Source of the DNA: Jaminaea rosea
Lineage: Eukaryota; Basidiomycota; Exobasidiomycetes; Microstromatales
DNA: 64,000 nucleotides
Direction: 5' to 3'
Assembly (NCBI RefSeq): GCF_003144245.1
Contig: NW_020289977.1
Location: 62,001-126,000, forward strand
Every line of letters starts with the position of its first letter. Positions within the stretch are counted from its first letter, which is position 1. The notes beneath the pieces were generated by a model, which saw nothing but the letters and a program-made list of their open reading frames with translations, was not told the DNA's origin and did not search any database. This document shows, in pieces, positions 60,485-64,000 of the stretch. Position numbers and translations under genes: made by a program.

Positions 60485-62296
60485 TACGACCGGGTCAAGT
60501 CTTCTCGCCCTCCTCACCGTCTGTTCGTGTATTTCGCCTCCTCTCATGTTTTGTCAACGAGCGGCAATTGCTCCCCCATTCTTGGGCCGTATTGCTGCGA
60601 TCTGAGTGAGCAAATGGATTGTCCCGCCCTACCATTACCTATCATGGCACGGCACTCGTCCGCAACTCGCGCGAAAGTCTTCCTCGGGTCGTCTCCTCCA
60701 TCACGCGAACCCCTATCTTGGAATCGATGCAGAGCACAATGCGCGCCTTCGGCTGTGTGGGAAAGAAGCTAGAGATCGCTCGTAGATGTATCTACCGATC
60801 TCGTGTCGACGTCGATGCGGATGCGCGAGTGTCACATTGTGGTCCTGACTCCTGAGTGAGCGTAGGAGCGAGCGATCAATCGAGCGAGCTACCAGCTTCA
60901 TGTCGTGTCAAGTCATGTCGTGTCGTGTCGTGTCGTCGCAGCGCCGTAGCGTCGCAGCGTCACTGAGACAAGACGTCTCGGCCAGCTCTCTCATCAGTCG
61001 AGCCCGGCCTAGCCTGGCCTGGCCTTGGCTTGGTGCGCATACCCTCGTTGCCCGAGGGCCGCGGACCCTCACTCACCCTCAACCTCGGGTGATCTGGCGG
61101 GGCGCAATCTGGAACCTGGGCAACGGTTCGCCTCTCCGCCCGCCCGCCCGCCCGTCCGCCTCAACCCCCTCGAACGCTTCCGGCTGCAGTGCCCACCCAC
61201 ACCGCCGTCGACTTTTTGCTATGCCGAGCCCACGTCGACGAGACGCGAGAAGCACCCTTGTTTGGCTCCTTGGCTGCCCCCAGACGACTCGCTGGGAGTC
61301 TCTCTCTCTCGTCACCCTTCTCATGGCAAGTCTCAAGTGTCAGTCGTTGGTAGTCTTACCGTACGGCGCTAATGCAAGAAGAGTGTACGAAGAGCGAGGT
61401 CGAGAACCAGCAGTCCCCTTCCCTTTCGCAGCCCACATCCCTATCAGCTTTCATCGGCTTTGGTCGCCTAAACCTCGGCCAACTAATTGCAAGGCGACGA
61501 AGACGGAAGCTCTTCTTATTGCACCGCCGCTGCTGCTGCCATCGCCGAGCTTCGAGCCCATGGGAACTAGTGTCGATCCCACACACACTGTCACCCCGCC
61601 CAGCATGCTTGTGCGCGCATGTTGCACCTTCGAGCATGATGATCTCCGATTGGAAGCGCCGTCTTTTCATCGTCAGCTCTTTTTTCTACCTCCGGTATAT
61701 CCTCCTAAACCCTCCTCTCCCTCCTCCAGCACCGCTCCTAGTCATGCCACCACCACGATGCCGATTGTTTGGGTCGTGCGAGTGACCGAGGATCTGAGAC
61801 ATCTGAGACCTCCCGTCTCGTCGCACCGCTTTTCTGCCTCGCTCCCCTCTATTTTTCATCTGCCACTAGCTAGCGAACCGTTGCCTCGGAGTACCAGTAG
61901 CAGCAGCAGCAGCACCGACAGCGACAGCACCTGCTAGGGGAATAGCGGCCGCAGATTTCGTCTTGCTTGGTGCTTGGACCCAAGTAGCCAAGGCGAGCAA
62001 GGAGCGAAGGAGGTGCAGCCGTCGCCGTGATAGGATGGTCCAAGGCTACCTTGCTTCCTCTCTTCTTACAAATTCCTCTTTCTTCATTCCAGCATCAGCT
62101 TCAGCATCAGCATTATCGCGAGGCGATACTCTTCGTGGATAACTCTCGTCTCTCGTATTCGTCTACGAAGCGTAGCGCGGTCGCAGAGGAGCGGAGCAGG
62201 GTGCAAGGCTCTGCTGGAGCTCCGTTTCAGCCAGCTCCGAGCGATCAAGGCCATTGACAGCGAAAGTCACCTCGTGCCTTGTTCGTTGCTGTCACC
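60485..62296. promoter_or_regulatory. Long region upstream of the velvet gene
   Basis: 1.8 kb without a supported gene. It includes a TGTCG pentamer patch (60901-60938) and an AGC run (about 61902-61915). A 345-residue open frame on the + strand (60900-61937) is Ser/Pro/Arg-rich without any domain and is probably chance. A long leader or promoter for the velvet regulator is the likeliest use. Confidence 0.4.
60901..60938. repeat. TGTCG pentamer microsatellite
   Basis: Imperfect tandem TGTCG units over about 38 bases in the non-coding interval before the velvet gene. Confidence 0.8.
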
Positions 62297-64000
62297 ATGG
62301 CAGGACCCAGTAGAGGTCGCGGGCGGCGATCACTGCCCTCGTTACGGCGCTCTCCGCATTCTGCGACAGAAGGCAACGAAGAGGGCCAATCACGACCCGC
62401 ACCGGTCTTGGCAGCAGGCTCATCATCAGGTACGACGGACACGGCATTCGACTCTGGGCCGGCGCATAGCGATCGCAACGAAACAGCGGAACAGACGTCG
62501 ACGGCAGCACCGTCAAGACTACCCGCCTCTCACTCGTATCCATTCCTAGCGGCGCCTCCACCGGATAGAGTCTTTACCCGGCGACTGAGGCGCCGCTCGT
62601 CGACGCCGACTGCATCGTCCTCCTCGTCAGCAGGTATTACGAGGAGAGAAGCAGGGGCAACACAAGAGCAAATGCCGACTAGCAGCAGTGGTAGTGCAAG
62701 CGGCAGAAAGGGGCACGCTTCGAGATCGACGGCCTCGAGTGGTGTGGGCATCGGCCCAAGCGATGCTGGTACCAAAGTCTCAGGCGCTGGTGACCCTGCA
62801 ACTTCTGCTTCCACCCCTTCTCATCGTCGCTCTCCCTCGTCTTCCCCGCCAACATCACCTTCCTCGAGCAGGCCAAAGCGTCGTAGGCCAAGCCGCCGTC
62901 GTTCACTTGGTGCCTCGACTCCTCGCTCACCTCCACCGCCAACGCCAACTTATACACGTTCGGCGAGTGGCAGTCTCAGTGGATCGGTACAGGCGCTGGA
63001 GCCTCGATCCGTGCAGCGAGCCATGGATTTCTCCCATCGGTGAGTAGATCTTGAGCAGAGCAAAGCAGAATGAGAAAGATGATAAGCAGCGGCTCACAAG
63101 CGTACCTGACTGCCTTCGTGTCGTTGTAGCCGCTACGAGCTCGTCTCGATTCAAGAGCCTACAGATGGGTCTGCTTTCGGCTCCAATCTCCTCTCCCGAC
63201 TCCCTCTTGCACCTCCGCTAATCCTCCGGCTTCGCGTATTCGACACGCGCGACGGCCGAGAGCTCCCTAGTGATGTAGAAGGCTCGTGGCTACTCTGTCA
63301 AGTTCAGCTCACTACCGAGTCAGGGCAGACGGCCGACATGATTTCGTCCCTTGCGGCGGCGACGACGACTCAGGGTGAGGTGGCAGCGTCTGCTCGTGTC
63401 AGCGAGACTCGTCAGAAGCGCCGTCGAGATAGCGCAGACACCGCAGCGGACGAGGCCGGTGGTAGCAGCATTGAAGGTGGCACCAGCACCAGCGCCGCAA
63501 CTAGTGGCAGCGTCACGAGTCCTCCCGTTCGGAGGTCGTCCCGCCAAATAGCCAGATCGACTGCCGCAGCGACAGCCTCGTCCTCATCCCCACCACCCAC
63601 ACAAGCAGTCGTCTCGGGATCCGCCGGAGCTGGCACGGCTGAAAATACAGATGCTAGCGGCCCGGTCAGCACCTCATCCCCTTCAGGCATCCTCACGCAC
63701 CCTCTGCGCATGCTCTACGGTAGCCTCACCGCCAGTCCGCAAGTGTTCCGCTCCACGGACGGACCCCTAGCTACCTTCTTCTTCTTCCCGGAGGTCTGCG
63801 TCCGCGTACGAGGTCGATACAGGCTGCGGGCCACGCTGCTGCGACTGCCGAGCTCTACTTCGACCACCTCAGTTACGGCTGCGGCTGACACCAATGAACC
63901 GACCTCGGGAGATGCGTCGACCTCACAGTCAGCGAGCGCCGTCTTGGCCACGATACAGACAAGCCCCTTCAACGTCCAATTGGCTTCGGAATACATAGCA
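62297..64000 (+). CDS. Velvet-domain transcription regulator, 5' part (runs off the window)
   Basis: Velvet proteins are fungal-specific NF-kappaB-fold DNA-binding regulators of sporulation, light response and secondary metabolism. Exon 1 is 62297-63039, the intron is 63040-63129, and exon 2 runs to the end of the window and is still open. Exon 1 encodes about 240 Ser/Arg/Pro-rich residues. The velvet domain begins at the splice: RRYELVSIQEPTDGSAFGSN, then PLAPPLILRLRVFD. A disordered insertion of roughly 130 residues follows (including PPVRRSSRQ). The domain resumes at LRMLYGSLTASPQVFRSTDG, PLATFFFFPEVCVRVRGRYR and SPFNVQLASEYIA. An insertion splitting the domain is known in VelB, so a VelB-like member is my guess. 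The C-terminus is not visible. Confidence 0.85.

Noticed and set aside
60900-61937. 345-residue open frame upstream of the velvet gene
   Set aside because: Starts inside a TGTCG microsatellite, is rich in Ser, Pro and Arg, and has no domain. Treated as non-coding leader.

Overview
The window is nuclear DNA of a basidiomycete fungus, most likely a yeast-like or dimorphic member of the Ustilaginomycotina (inference from gene content and style, not from a search). Base composition is GC-rich. Genes are dense, on both strands, and interrupted by few short introns (about 63-102 bases, GTRNGT...YAG). I can support 22 protein-coding genes, two of them cut by the window edges, and two decayed homing-endonuclease copies. 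I found no tRNA, rRNA, CRISPR array or virus-like element.

Layout. 1-626 is the 3' end of an alkaline ceramidase. 0.67-6.0 kb holds Mediator subunit Med4 and an Slt2-like MAP kinase. A gene-free 3 kb follows. 9.0-12.8 kb holds a divergent pair, TRIP4/Rqt4 and PRMT3. 13.0-24.5 kb holds a second divergent pair, ER chaperone Lhs1 and UTP20. 24.6-27.8 kb holds a metaxin/Sam37-like protein and an HP1 heterochromatin protein. 28.1-31.8 kb holds splicing factor Cdc5/Cef1 and RNase P/MRP subunit Pop4, and 32.2-36.8 kb a UBP12-type deubiquitinase. 38-40 kb carries two tandem, degenerate intein-type LAGLIDADG endonuclease copies. 41.1-46.9 kb holds a secreted cysteine-rich protein, a SIRT5-type sirtuin, a FUN14 protein and eIF3h. 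47.1-51.5 kb holds a disordered orphan and a stand-alone response regulator. 52.1-60.5 kb holds an Ssr4-like chromatin subunit, Pms1, a tiny SERF-like protein and a beta-helix protein with bacterial-looking relatives. 62.3 kb to the end is the start of a velvet regulator.

The genes do not form one pathway. They are mostly housekeeping: RNA polymerase II (Med4, Ssr4-like), splicing (Cdc5), rRNA and tRNA processing (UTP20, Pop4), translation and its quality control (eIF3h, TRIP4, PRMT3), ER and mitochondrial biogenesis (Lhs1, Sam37-like, FUN14), chromatin (HP1) and mismatch repair (Pms1). They alternate between head-to-head pairs sharing 230-400 base promoters and tail-to-tail pairs 72-145 bases apart. 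Signalling genes (MAP kinase, response regulator, velvet) sit behind unusually long non-coding leaders of 1.6-3 kb.

The items most worth a second look are the endonuclease pair at 38-40 kb, the activation-loop insertion of the MAP kinase, the eroded zinc finger of PRMT3, and the beta-helix gene, which looks like an old transfer from bacteria.
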